From Variovorax sp. SG517 (GTDB lineage: Bacteria; Pseudomonadota; Gammaproteobacteria; Burkholderiales; Burkholderiaceae_C): DNA of 64,000 bases. Where the stretch lies: contig NZ_JABMJG010000005.1 in NCBI RefSeq assembly GCF_013376045.1, positions 194,080-258,079 on the forward strand. The letters are read 5' to 3'. The notes below the pieces were generated by a model that was not told the origin of the DNA, did no database searches, and saw only the letters and a program-made list of their open reading frames with translations. Positions 36,975 to 47,263 of the stretch are shown piece by piece (positions within the stretch are counted from its first letter, which is position 1; each line of letters opens with the position of its first letter). The translations under genes and the position numbers were made by a program.

Positions 36975-37904
36975 TCAGGGTGCGAAGCCGTCGGAAAGGG
37001 TTTCGCGCAGCCAGGCCACGAAGGCCGTCACCGCCTGCGGCACGTGCGTGGCGTAGGGCCGTATGGCGTACAGGCGCTCGCCGAAGGCGCCCACCGAGCG
37101 CCACTGCGGCAGCACCTGCTGCAGCTTGCCCGACTGCAGCGCCGCCTGCGCGCTGAAGTCGGGCACCAGCGCGATGCCGAGCCCGGTCAGCGCCGCGTCG
37201 CGCAGCGCCTCGCTGTTGTTGGCGACCAGCGGGCCGGACACCGGCACCGTGATGCGCGGCGCCGAGGCCTTGGCCTCGAAATGCCAGGTCGGCGTTTCCT
37301 GCGCACGGGGGTAGTGCAGGCAGTCGTGGCTGGCCAGGGCCTGGGGCTCGCGCGGTGTGCCGCGGCGGCGCAGGTAGGCGCGGCTGGCCACCAGCACCGA
37401 TTGGGTCTCGCACAGCGTCCAGGCCACGTGCGTGTCGGGCGGCGCGGCCGTGTGGCGGATCGCGAGGTCGAAGCCCTCCATCGCGAGCGAGCTGAGCCGA
37501 TCGGACAGGTCGAGCTCGATGCGCACCTCGGGCTGCGCGCGCAGGAAGTCGGCCAGCCTGGGCACCAGCTGCTGGCGTGCGAAGGCCACCGGCGCCGTCA
37601 CCCGCACCAGCCCGCGCGGCACGCCCGCGAGGTCGCGCACGCCGGCGAAACTGTGGGCGATCTGCTCGAAGGGGCCGCGCATGTCCTCCACCAGCCGCTG
37701 GCCGGCCTCGGTGAGCCGCACGCTGCGCGTGGTGCGCTGCACCAATGGCGCGCCGGCCGCGCGTTCGAGCTCGGCGATGCGCTGGCTCATGGCCGCCTTG
37801 CTCACGCCCAGGCGCAGCGCGGCGGCGGTGAAGCTGCCCTGCTGCGCCAGCACGGTGAGCCAGTGCAGGTGCGTCCAGAGCGACTCGATATTTTGGGGTT
37901 TCAT
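36975..37904 (-). CDS. LysR-type transcriptional regulator (AaeR/PtxR-like)
   Basis: A 309-residue LTTR. The HTH reads [40 protein letters not shown] and [11 protein letters not shown]. The effector domain has [20 protein letters not shown] and the C-terminal [14 protein letters not shown]. It is divergent from mmsA, and a perfect palindrome sits 7 nt upstream of its start. ATG 37904 was preferred because the palindrome overlaps the longer reading. Confidence 0.9.
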   Translation of the reverse strand: MKPQNIESLWTHLHWLTVLAQQGSFTAAALRLGVSKAAMSQRIAELERAAGAPLVQRTTRSVRLTEAGQRLVEDMRGPFEQIAHSFAGVRDLAGVPRGLVRVTAPVAFARQQLVPRLADFLRAQPEVRIELDLSDRLSSLAMEGFDLAIRHTAAPPDTHVAWTLCETQSVLVASRAYLRRRGTPREPQALASHDCLHYPRAQETPTWHFEAKASAPRITVPVSGPLVANNSEALRDAALTGLGIALVPDFSAQAALQSGKLQQVLPQWRSVGAFGERLYAIRPYATHVPQAVTAFVAWLRETLSDGFAP

Positions 37905-37910
37905 GCCTGC

Positions 37911-37932
37911 ATTGTTCGCCATTGCGAACAAT
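37911..37932. promoter_or_regulatory. Perfect palindrome upstream of LysR, probable operator
   Basis: The arms ATTGTTCGC (37911-37919) and GCGAACAAT (37924-37932) are perfect inverted repeats around a 4-nt spacer. The site is 7 nt from the LysR start and 92 nt from the divergent mmsA start. It is AT-richer than its surroundings. Autoregulation by the adjacent LysR protein is inferred. Confidence 0.6.
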
Positions 37933-38023
37933 AAGTTCAAGCATCGCGACTAGGCGGGGAACGAGGCGCTGCCTAAACTGGCCGCATCTTCCTTCTGGCA
38001 CAGCCTCTCTCAGGGTTCTCCCC

Positions 38024-39532
<1,509 letters not shown>

Positions 39533-39536
39533 GTCC

Positions 39537-39629
39537 ACCCCCGACTCTCGCGCACTTCGTGTCGCTCGCATCCCCCTCGAGGGGGCGCTCCCTGCGGCCC
39601 GGCGGAGCCGGTTCCGCGGGAGCTCTGGT
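39537..39629 (+). repeat. Dispersed post-stop intergenic repeat, copy 5
   Basis: It starts 4 nt after the mmsA stop: cccccgactctcgcgcacttc, a C/G stem ccccctcgaggggg, then tgcggcccggcggagccggtt. It separates mmsA from the GMC oxidoreductase gene. The rest of the 169-nt gap shows only an AAGGAG ribosome site before 39702. Confidence 0.75.
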
Positions 39630-39701
39630 ACTGACGGATAACGGCATCGGCGTGGTGCGGCGCCCTGAGCAAACAAGAACGAAGCAGAAGGAGACAACCA
39701 C

Positions 39702-41330
39702 TTGAGCGAGACCACCTTCGACTATGTCGTCATCGGCGCCGGCACCGCCGGCTCGCTCATGGCGAACCGCCTGAGCGCCGACAAGAACCGGCGCGTGCTG
39801 CTCATCGAGGCGGGCCGCAAGGACGACTACCACTGGATCCACATCCCGGTCGGCTACCTCTACTGCATCGGCAACCCGCGCACCGACTGGCTCTACAGCA
39901 CCGAGCCCGACGCGGGCCTCAACGGCCGGGTGCTGCGCTATCCGCGCGGCAAGACGCTGGGCGGCTGCTCCAGCATCAACGGCATGATCTACATGCGCGG
40001 CCAGTCGCGCGACTACGAGCACTGGGCCGACCTCACCGGCGACGACGGCTGGCGCTGGCAGAACGTGCTGCCCGCATTCAAGAAGCACGAAGACCACTAC
40101 CTGGGCGTCGACGAGATGCACGGCGCGGGCGGCGAGTGGCGCGTCGAGAAACAGCGCCTGCGCTGGGACATCCTCGACGCCTTCGCCGAAGCCGCTGTGC
40201 AGGCCGGCGTGCCGCACTCCACCGACTTCAACCGCGGCAACAACGAGGGCGTGGGCTACTTCCAGGTCAACCAGAAGAACGGCTGGCGCTGGAATACCGC
40301 CAAGGCCTTCCTGCGCCCGACCTGCTACGGCAGGCCCAACTTCGAGCTCTGGACCGGCGCGCAGGTCTCGCGCCTGCTGTTCGAGACGCAGCCGGACGGC
40401 ACGCGTCGCTGCACCGGCGCCGAGGTGTGGAACGGCAGCGAGAAGGTCACGGTGCGCGCCACGCGCGAGGTGGTGCTGAGCGCAGGCGCCATCGGCTCGC
40501 CGCAGATCCTGCAGCTCTCGGGCGTGGGGCCTTCCGAGCTGCTCAGGCAGCACGGCATCGACGTGGTGCTCGACGCGCCCGGCGTCGGCGCCAACCTGCA
40601 GGACCATCTGCAGATCCGCGCGGTCTACAAGATCGCCGGCGCGCCCACGCTCAACGTGATGGCCTCCTCGATGATCGGCAAGGCGAAGATCGGCCTCGAA
40701 TACGTGCTCAAGCGCAGCGGCCCGATGAGCATGGCGCCCTCGCAGCTCGGCGCCTTCACGCGCAGCTCGCCCGATCGCGAATGGCCCAACCTGCAGTACC
40801 ACGTGCAGCCACTGTCGCTCGACGCCTTCGGCGATCCGCTGCACAGCTTTCCGGCCTTCACCGCGAGCGTGTGCAACCTCAACCCGACGAGCCGGGGCTC
40901 GGTGCGCATCCGCAGCCACCGCTTCGAGGACGCTCCAGCCATCGCGCCCAACTACCTGAGCACCGACGAAGACCGCAAGGTGGCGGCCGAGTCGCTGCGC
41001 GTCACGCGCCGCATCGCGCAGCAGCCCGCGCTCGCCAGGTACAAGCCCGAGGAATGGAAGCCCGGCGTGCAGTACCAGACCGACGAGGACCTGGCGCGCC
41101 TGGCCGGCGACATCGCCACCACCATCTTCCATCCGGTGGGCACCACCAGGATGGGCGCCGACAACGACCCGGCGGCGGTGCTCGATTCGCGCCTGCGTGT
41201 GCGCGGCGTGCAGGGCCTGCGCGTGGTCGATGCGGGCGCGATGCCCACCATCACCAGCGGCAACACCAACAGCCCGACGCTCATGATGGCCGAGAAGGCC
41301 GCGGGCTGGATCGTCGAGGACAACCGCTGA
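39702..41330 (+). CDS. GMC-family FAD oxidoreductase (choline-dehydrogenase-like)
   Basis: A 542-residue flavoprotein. It has the N-terminal FDYVVIGAGTAGSLMANRLS, the GMC signature around RYPRGKTLGGCSSINGMIYM, the second signature GAIGSPQILQLSGVG, and the C-terminal IFHPVGTTRMGAD plus NTNSPTLMMAEKA with the catalytic His. It starts at TTG 39702, supported by AAGGAG upstream. Members oxidise alcohols; with mmsA upstream, a hydroxy-acid or alcohol precursor of a semialdehyde is plausible (inference). Confidence 0.88.
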   Translation: MSETTFDYVVIGAGTAGSLMANRLSADKNRRVLLIEAGRKDDYHWIHIPVGYLYCIGNPRTDWLYSTEPDAGLNGRVLRYPRGKTLGGCSSINGMIYMRGQSRDYEHWADLTGDDGWRWQNVLPAFKKHEDHYLGVDEMHGAGGEWRVEKQRLRWDILDAFAEAAVQAGVPHSTDFNRGNNEGVGYFQVNQKNGWRWNTAKAFLRPTCYGRPNFELWTGAQVSRLLFETQPDGTRRCTGAEVWNGSEKVTVRATREVVLSAGAIGSPQILQLSGVGPSELLRQHGIDVVLDAPGVGANLQDHLQIRAVYKIAGAPTLNVMASSMIGKAKIGLEYVLKRSGPMSMAPSQLGAFTRSSPDREWPNLQYHVQPLSLDAFGDPLHSFPAFTASVCNLNPTSRGSVRIRSHRFEDAPAIAPNYLSTDEDRKVAAESLRVTRRIAQQPALARYKPEEWKPGVQYQTDEDLARLAGDIATTIFHPVGTTRMGADNDPAAVLDSRLRVRGVQGLRVVDAGAMPTITSGNTNSPTLMMAEKAAGWIVEDNR

Positions 41331-41336
41331 GCGGCT

Positions 41337-41990
41337 TCAGCGGCGCGGTGCGGCAGTGCGGCGCTTGGCCGGCGCATTGCCCGCCATGCGCGCCTTCGCC
41401 CCTTCCAGCATGAGGTCGATGCCGATCTCGAACAGCGCGTCGGGCCCGGCCCGGCGGTAATTGGCGAAGGCCTCGGCCAGCAGCGGACGCGAGGCCGCGG
41501 CGGCGTCGAGCGCCTGCTGCTGCTCGGCTGCGTCGGGCGGCGTCGCCTGCTGTTCCAGCACGCAGCCCACGGTGTAGCGGCCCAGGGCGATCAGCAGCGT
41601 CATCGCCTGCGGCGCAGGCAGGCCCAGGCGGACCACGGAAGCGAGCTGCGCCTCGACCATGTCGAGATCGGCCGGGTCAGGCTCCGAGCCTGCATGCAGC
41701 CTCGCGCCGTCGCGCCGCGCCAGCAGCGCGCGGCGGAAGCTGCGCGCGTTCTCGCGCAGGAAGGCGTCCCAGGTCTCGCCGGGCTCCGGCAGCTTGCGCT
41801 CGTGGGCGCGGCGCAGGATCTCGCCGTTCATCGCATCGAGCAGCGCGCGCTTGTTCCTGAAATGCCAGTACAGCGCGGGCTGCTGCACGCCCAGCCGCTC
41901 GGCCAGCAGCCGCGTGCTGAGCTTGTCCATTCCCACCTCGTCGAGCAGCGTGAGGGCTGTCTCGAGGATCACTTCGCGGTCCAGTTTCAT
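41337..41990 (-). CDS. TetR-family repressor (tetracycline-repressor type)
   Basis: A 217-residue regulator. The HTH reads LDREVILETALTLLDEVGMD, STRLLAERLGVQQPALYWHF and NKRALLDAM, very close to classical TetR proteins. The C-terminal half fits the TetR_C ligand domain. It is divergent from a TetA-like efflux gene, and two tet-type operators lie in the 93-nt gap. Its stop is 6 nt from the convergent GMC stop. Confidence 0.92.
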   Translation of the reverse strand: MKLDREVILETALTLLDEVGMDKLSTRLLAERLGVQQPALYWHFRNKRALLDAMNGEILRRAHERKLPEPGETWDAFLRENARSFRRALLARRDGARLHAGSEPDPADLDMVEAQLASVVRLGLPAPQAMTLLIALGRYTVGCVLEQQATPPDAAEQQQALDAAAASRPLLAEAFANYRRAGPDALFEIGIDLMLEGAKARMAGNAPAKRRTAAPRR

Positions 41991-42060
41991 TCTTCCGATG
42001 TGCGTGCGTGCCTATGTGTGTGCCGATGTCGATCGGGGAGGGTACTTCACGCCCAGGAAT

Positions 42061-42090
42061 TTATCGCTGATAATTCCTTATCGATGATAA
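42061..42090. promoter_or_regulatory. Two tandem tetO-like operators
   Basis: Two 13-bp palindromes TTATC-N3-GATAA occur at 42061-42073 (spacer gct) and 42078-42090 (spacer gat). The classical tetO core is (C)TATC-N3-GATA(G), so half-site and spacing agree. The second operator overlaps the ATG (42084) of the efflux gene. Two operators between divergent tetR and tetA is the known arrangement for this system. Confidence 0.75.
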
Positions 42091-43307
42091 ATTCAAATGC
42101 ACTTCCAACCCCGTTCGCGAGCAGCCGGCATGCGCATGCGGTGATCCTCGCGATCGTCACGCTCGACGCGATCGGCATCAGCCTGGTCATGCCGATCGTG
42201 CCCAGCCTGCTGCGCGAGGTCGGCCACACGGGCGACCTCGGCTGGCGCTTCGGCGCATTCCTCTCGCTCTATGCGCTGATGCAGTTCCTCTGCGCGCCGG
42301 TGCTCGGCGCGCTCAGCGACCGCTTCGGCCGCCGCCCGGTGCTGCTGGTCTCGGTGGCGGGCGCGGCCATCGACGCGCTCTTCATGGCCTTCGCGCCCTC
42401 GCTGTGGCTGCTCTTCGTGGGCCGCGCGATCGCCGGCATGACGGGCGCGAACATGGCGGTGGCCTCCGCCGCCATCGCCGACCTCACGCCCGAGAACCAG
42501 CGCGCGCGCTGGTTCGGCCGCATGGGCGCCTGCTTCGGCATCGGCTTCATCGCGGGGCCGGCGCTCGGCGGCGTGCTCGGCGACCACGGCGTGCGGCTGC
42601 CCTTCGTCGCCGCCGCGGTGCTCAACGGCCTGACCTTCCTCGCGGCCTTGCTGCTGCTGCGCGAGTCGCGCCCGCCGAGGCTCGCCTTGCAGCCCTTCGA
42701 CCGCGGCGTGCTGCATCCGCTCGCGCCGCTGCGCTGGGCGAAGAGCTTTCCCGCGCTGCTGCCCATCCTCGGCGTGTTCACGGTGCTGATGCTGGTGGGC
42801 GAGGTCGCAGGCACGACCTGGGTGCTCTACGGCGAGGACAAGTTCGCGTGGAACGGCACCATGGTCGGCGTCTCGCTCGCGGTCTTCGGCCTGATCCAGG
42901 CGTTGATGCAGGGCTTCGTGGCCGGACCGCTGGTCGAGCGCTGGGGCGAGCGCGCGGCCATCGCCATCGGCACCGCGGCCGACTGCACCGCCTATGCGCT
43001 GCTGGCCTTCGCCACGCAGGGCTGGATGGCGCTCGCGCTGCTGCCGCTGCTGTGCACGGGCGGCATCGGCGCGCCCGCGCTGCAGTCGATGCTCTCGTCA
43101 CGCGTGGGCGAGGCCGAGCAGGGGCGGCTGCAGGGCGTGCTCGCAAGCCTCTCCAGCCTGGCCTCGGTGTTCGGGCCGCTGCTCATCAGCCAGCTCTACT
43201 TCGCCTTCCGCCTGCGCTTCCCCGGCATCGCGTGGCTGGCGGGCGCGGCGGTCTACCTGCTGTGCATGCCGGTGCTGCTGCGCAGGAGCAGCACCGCGCG
43301 CGGCTGA
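42084..43307 (+). CDS. TetA-like MFS drug efflux transporter
   Basis: A 407-residue, 12-helix MFS protein. The N-terminal LDAIGISLVMPIVPSLLRE and motif A GALSDRFGRRP (75-85) closely follow the TetA (class A/C) pattern, as does IAGMTGANMAVASAAIADLT. It exports a drug by proton antiport; whether tetracycline is a substrate cannot be told. ATG 42084 lies inside the second operator. Paired with a TetR-type repressor, it looks like a chromosomal relative of tet resistance modules. Confidence 0.85.
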   Translation: MINSNALPTPFASSRHAHAVILAIVTLDAIGISLVMPIVPSLLREVGHTGDLGWRFGAFLSLYALMQFLCAPVLGALSDRFGRRPVLLVSVAGAAIDALFMAFAPSLWLLFVGRAIAGMTGANMAVASAAIADLTPENQRARWFGRMGACFGIGFIAGPALGGVLGDHGVRLPFVAAAVLNGLTFLAALLLLRESRPPRLALQPFDRGVLHPLAPLRWAKSFPALLPILGVFTVLMLVGEVAGTTWVLYGEDKFAWNGTMVGVSLAVFGLIQALMQGFVAGPLVERWGERAAIAIGTAADCTAYALLAFATQGWMALALLPLLCTGGIGAPALQSMLSSRVGEAEQGRLQGVLASLSSLASVFGPLLISQLYFAFRLRFPGIAWLAGAAVYLLCMPVLLRRSSTARG

Positions 43308-43314
43308 AGAAGGA

Positions 43315-44364
43315 TCACTTCTCGATGGTCTTGTTCCAGCGCGCGTTCCACGCCGGGCGGTTCGCGTTGATGCTTTCCCAGTCGATGGTCACCGCGGTCT
43401 TCATCCACTTGTTAATGTCGGCCACCTGCGCCACGCCGTCGCCCACCACCGGTGCCTTCGGGTTGGTCGGGATCTGCGCGCCGTACTGCAGCACGTTGGC
43501 CTGAGCGAGCGGGCTCAGCAGGAACTCGGCGAGCTTCTGCGACAGCTCGGGCTCGGTGTTGTTGGCGATCACGCACTGGCCCACCATGAGCACCACTGCG
43601 CCTTCCTTGGGCGGCGCGTACTCGACCGGAATGCCCTTGCTCTTCATTGCGGCCACGGCCGTGGGCGTGAGCGGGAAGATCGCGGCCTCGCCGGTCTGCA
43701 CCATCTCCGAGAGCTTGGCCGAGCTCGGGATGTACTCCAGCACGTTCGGCCCGATGGTGGTGGGCCAGGCCTTGAAGCCGGGCTCCACGTTCTTGTCGTT
43801 GCCGCCCTGGATGCGGTTGAACATCAGGAAGCCGTGCAGCCCGAAGGAAGACGACGACACCGACTGGAACACCACCTTGCCCTTGTACTTCGCATCGGCC
43901 AGGTCCATCCACGAAGTGGGCGGCGCCCAGCCCTTCTCCTTGAACATCTTCGCGTTGTAGGCCAGGCCCGTCATGCCCAGGCTCACGCCGCTGGCCATGT
44001 CGTCCTTGAAGCGCGCGGCGGGGTAGATCTCGCTGAGCGACTGGCTGGGCTTCTGCTTCTGGCACAGGCCCATGCCGATGGCGCGCACCATCACGCCGTC
44101 GTCGAGGAACATCACGTGCATCTGCGGCTTGTCCTTGTTGGCCTGCGCCTTGGCGAGGATGTCGGAGGACGTGCCCGGCACCACCACCACCTTCGCGCCG
44201 TAGGCCTTCTCGAAGGCCGGGAACACGTACTGCGTGTACGCCTTCTCCATCGTGCCGCCGTTCATGCCGATGTAGAGGGTCTTGGTCTGCGCACCGGCGA
44301 TGCCGGCGGCCGCGAGCAGCGCGGCCAGCAGCGGAAGGGTTCTGATCGAGGACTTCTGGGACAT
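43315..44364 (-). CDS. ABC transporter substrate-binding protein (polyamine/PotD type)
   Basis: A 349-residue periplasmic receptor. The signal peptide (RTLPLLAALLAAAGIAGAQ) precedes LYIGMNGGTMEKAYTQYVFP and VVPGTSSDILAKAQANKDKP, and SGVSLGMTGLAYNAKMF follows. This is the layout of PotD/extracellular solute-binding family 1 receptors. ATG 44364 has GGAGAG about 8 nt upstream. It is the last gene of a seven-gene operon with three other Pot-type ABC genes and three redox genes. The ligand may be an amine or amino-acid derivative. Confidence 0.86.
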   Translation of the reverse strand: MSQKSSIRTLPLLAALLAAAGIAGAQTKTLYIGMNGGTMEKAYTQYVFPAFEKAYGAKVVVVPGTSSDILAKAQANKDKPQMHVMFLDDGVMVRAIGMGLCQKQKPSQSLSEIYPAARFKDDMASGVSLGMTGLAYNAKMFKEKGWAPPTSWMDLADAKYKGKVVFQSVSSSSFGLHGFLMFNRIQGGNDKNVEPGFKAWPTTIGPNVLEYIPSSAKLSEMVQTGEAAIFPLTPTAVAAMKSKGIPVEYAPPKEGAVVLMVGQCVIANNTEPELSQKLAEFLLSPLAQANVLQYGAQIPTNPKAPVVGDGVAQVADINKWMKTAVTIDWESINANRPAWNARWNKTIEK

Positions 44365-44385
44365 GGCGATGCTCTCCATTCAGGT

Positions 44386-45534
44386 TCAGGTGGGGGATGC
44401 GGTGAGGGATTCGTCGGCGCCGTCGAAGCGCTCGATGGCGAAGGCGTCGATGGGCGTGTCGGTGCGCCCGTCGCGTGCGAGGTCTGCGAGCACCTCGCCA
44501 GCGGCCGGGCCGATCTGGAAGCCCGCGCCCGCGAAGCCGAAGCCGTGGAACAGGCCGGGCGTGGTGCGGCTGGGCCCGAGCACCGGTTCGCGGTCGGGCA
44601 GGTAGCCCTCGGTGCCGCCCCAGGTGCGGATGATGTGCGCGTGCCGCAGCACCGGCAGCAGCTCGATGGCCTGCACCGCCAGTGCGGCGATGCCCTCGCG
44701 CTCGGCGCGCGAGCGTTCGGCGTCGAGCGTGATGCCGGTGCCGCCGCCGAGCACGAGGTTGCCGCGCTCGACCTGCCGGCAGTAGATGCCGCCGCCTTCC
44801 ACGCCCAGGCTCCATTTCATGAAATGCGGCACCGGCTCGGTCACCGCCATCAGCGGGCTGCGCGCGTACATCGGCGGCGTCTCGCCGAACTGGCTGGCGA
44901 TGGCGCCGGCCCATGCGCCCGCGCAGTTGAGCAGCACCGGCGCCTGTACTTCGAGCGCATTGCCGCTGCGCACCATGAACATCGCGCCGTCGTGTGCCAC
45001 CTCGTCGACCTTGTGCCGCTCGAAGACCTGCGCGCCCGCGCGCCGGGCCGCGAGCGCGAAGGCCGGCGACACGAGGCGCGGATTGGCCTGCCCGTCTTCC
45101 GCGCACAGCGAGCCGCCCACCGCGCGCGTGCCGAGCCACGGGCATTGCTCGCGCAGGCGCGCGCCAGAGATCAGCTCCAGGCCCAGGTCGAAGTCGCTGC
45201 TCAGCGCGCGGTAGCGTTCGAGCGAGGCCATGTCCGATTCGCTGCGCGCGATCTTGAAGTGGCCAGAGCGGATGTATTCGCCGTCGGTGCCCAGCAGCCC
45301 GGCCAGGTCGCCCCAGATACGGTGCGCGCGCTGCGCCAGCGGCAGCTGGCTCACCGGCCGGCCCTGGCGGCGCACGCCGCCGTAGTTCACGCCGCTGGAA
45401 CGCGAGCCGCAGAGATCGCGCTCCAGCAGAACCACCTGCGCCCCCATGCGCCGCAGCGCAAGCGCGGCAGAGGAGCCGACGATGCCGCCGCCGATGATGG
45501 CCACGTCGGCCTTCAGCTGCCTGATGGAACTCAT
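44386..45534 (-). CDS. FAD oxidoreductase, HcnC/OoxB-like catalytic subunit
   Basis: A 382-residue DadA-type amine oxidoreductase. It has VAIIGGGIVGSSAALALRRM (GGGIVG 15-20), SRSSGVNYGGVRRQGRP, and C-terminal GTEGYLPDREPVLGPS and GFAGAGFQIGPAAGEVLADL. It matches the catalytic subunit of three-part enzymes such as hydrogen cyanide synthase (HcnC), opine oxidase (OoxB) and D-hydroxyproline dehydrogenase. The other two subunits are encoded just upstream. The substrate is probably an amine or imino acid brought in by the cognate ABC importer. Confidence 0.82.
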   Translation of the reverse strand: MSSIRQLKADVAIIGGGIVGSSAALALRRMGAQVVLLERDLCGSRSSGVNYGGVRRQGRPVSQLPLAQRAHRIWGDLAGLLGTDGEYIRSGHFKIARSESDMASLERYRALSSDFDLGLELISGARLREQCPWLGTRAVGGSLCAEDGQANPRLVSPAFALAARRAGAQVFERHKVDEVAHDGAMFMVRSGNALEVQAPVLLNCAGAWAGAIASQFGETPPMYARSPLMAVTEPVPHFMKWSLGVEGGGIYCRQVERGNLVLGGGTGITLDAERSRAEREGIAALAVQAIELLPVLRHAHIIRTWGGTEGYLPDREPVLGPSRTTPGLFHGFGFAGAGFQIGPAAGEVLADLARDGRTDTPIDAFAIERFDGADESLTASPT

Positions 45535-46955
45535 GCGCCGCTCCCTTCAGTCGGTGCAGCCGGCACCAGCCGCAGCGGAATCGGCTTGATCGGCGCCTGC
45601 CCGCGCAGCCGGCCCACCTGCTGCAGCGGCTGCCGCGTCGCATGCGCGAGGATCTCGGCGGCCGCGGCGCCGCACATGCGCCCCTGGCAGCGGCCCATGC
45701 CGACGCGCGACAGCGCCTTCAGGCGGTTCATCTCGTCGGCGCCGGTGTTCGCGATGGTCTGGCGCAGCGTGCCGGCGGTGACGTTCTCGCAGCGGCATAT
45801 CACGAGATCGTCGCTCGCGTTCTCGGCCCAGTCCTGCGGCACGGGAAAGGCGCGCTCCAGGCCGCGGCGGAAGCCGGCGAGCTTGTCGAGCCTGCGTTCG
45901 AGTTCGGACGCACGCGCGGTGTCGATGGCGATGCCCGCGTCCTGCAGCAGCGCCAGCGCCGCGCGCTCGCCCGCCCACTCGGCCGCGTCGGCGCCCATGA
46001 TGCCGGCGCCGTCGCCCGCGAGGTACACGCCCCGCACGCTGGAGCGTCCCGCCGCGTCGCGCACCGGCAGGTGCGCGCGGTGCAGCGGCGCGTAGTCGAA
46101 GCGGCAGCCGAGCAGGTCGGCGAGCTGCGTCTCGGAGCGCAGCGCGTAGCCGAAGCCCACCGCATCGCAGTCGATCGTGTGCTGCGTCTTGCCGTCGAGC
46201 CAGGCCACGCCGGTGACGTGGTCCAGCGCATCGTCGCCGAGCACGCGCAGCGGACGCACGCCGCCATGCAGCGCAACGCCGTGCGTGCGCAGCCAGCCCA
46301 CGTAGTACATGCCCTTGGCGAGCACGGCCGGCTGCGCCAGCATCGCGGGCGCGGCGGCGATCTGGTCGGCGAGACGCGCCGTGTCGAGCACGGCGGCCAC
46401 ATCCACGCCGGCCTTCGCATATTGGTAAGCCACGAGGTAGAGCAGCGGCCCCGTGCCCATGAACACCACGCGCCGCCCGATGGCGCAGCCCTGGTACTTG
46501 AGCGCGACCTGCGCGCCGCCCAGCGTGTAGACGCCGGGCAGCGTCCAGCCCGGCAGCGGCAGCACGCGGTCGGTGGCGCCGGTCGCGACGATCAGGTGGC
46601 TGTAGGGCACGCGCCGGTTGCTGCGCGTGGGGTTGTGCATCACGTCGAGCACCTGGTCCTGCGCGTTCCATGCGAGGCTGTCGGCATGGTGTTCGATGCG
46701 GTCCTGCAGCGCGTCGAAGGCGGTGTGCACCGCGTCGGCGCGCTTCGATTCGAAGCCGTAGAGCGTCTGCTTGTCGCGTGCCGCCAGCCCGGGAGGAGGG
46801 CGGCGGTAGATCTGGCCGCCGGCGCGCGATGCCTCGTCGATCACCACTGGCTTCAGGCCGTGCGCCACCAGCGTCTGCGCTGCGCGCACGCCGGCGGGGC
46901 CTGCGCCGACGATCACCGGGCGGAGGTCGCTTGTCGCTGTCGGGGGTGCGGTCAT
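45531..46955 (-). CDS. FAD/NAD-binding and BFD-like [2Fe-2S] oxidoreductase, HcnB/OoxA-like subunit
   Basis: A 474-residue protein. A pyridine-nucleotide-disulfide-type flavin domain (VIVGAGPAGVRAAQTLV, GAGPAG 17-22; VRGVYLAGDGAGIMGADAA) is followed by a BFD-like iron-sulfur domain with Cys387, Cys389, Cys423 and Cys428 (ICRCENVT, GRCQGRMCG). This domain order is that of HcnB/OoxA. Start and stop overlap the neighbouring subunits by 4 nt each, indicating stoichiometric synthesis of a complex. Confidence 0.86.
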   Translation of the reverse strand: MTAPPTATSDLRPVIVGAGPAGVRAAQTLVAHGLKPVVIDEASRAGGQIYRRPPPGLAARDKQTLYGFESKRADAVHTAFDALQDRIEHHADSLAWNAQDQVLDVMHNPTRSNRRVPYSHLIVATGATDRVLPLPGWTLPGVYTLGGAQVALKYQGCAIGRRVVFMGTGPLLYLVAYQYAKAGVDVAAVLDTARLADQIAAAPAMLAQPAVLAKGMYYVGWLRTHGVALHGGVRPLRVLGDDALDHVTGVAWLDGKTQHTIDCDAVGFGYALRSETQLADLLGCRFDYAPLHRAHLPVRDAAGRSSVRGVYLAGDGAGIMGADAAEWAGERAALALLQDAGIAIDTARASELERRLDKLAGFRRGLERAFPVPQDWAENASDDLVICRCENVTAGTLRQTIANTGADEMNRLKALSRVGMGRCQGRMCGAAAAEILAHATRQPLQQVGRLRGQAPIKPIPLRLVPAAPTEGSGA

Positions 46956-47263
46956 GCGCCGTCCCTTCCGGTGACCAGCGCCATGCCCGGCGCGATGAAG
47001 GTCGAGCAGGCGCGAAGGCGTTCGCCTTCATCGGTGGAGATCCAGCAGTCCTGGCAGGCGCCCATCATGCAGAAGCCCGCGCGCGGCAGGCCGCTGAACT
47101 CGTTGCGGCGCAGCTGTCCGCACTGGGTGAGCACGGCGGTCAGCACGGTGTCGCCGGCCAGGGCGCTCGCGGGTTCGCCGTCGAGCTTGAAGGGAACCGT
47201 CGCGCGGCCGGTCTTCTCGGCCACGCGGTGAAGCAATGCGTGTGCGGTCATGGTCGTCTTCAT
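46952..47263 (-). CDS. Small (2Fe-2S) ferredoxin-like subunit, HcnA/OoxC-like
   Basis: A 103-residue protein. A [2Fe-2S] cluster motif is formed by Cys65, Cys70, Cys73 and Cys86 (GFCMMGACQDCWI, RACSTFI), as in HcnA-type small subunits. ATG 47263 follows the upstream permease stop with no gap; an in-frame ATG four codons later is an alternative start. It should pass electrons between the two flavin subunits. Confidence 0.85.
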   Translation of the reverse strand: MKTTMTAHALLHRVAEKTGRATVPFKLDGEPASALAGDTVLTAVLTQCGQLRRNEFSGLPRAGFCMMGACQDCWISTDEGERLRACSTFIAPGMALVTGRDGA

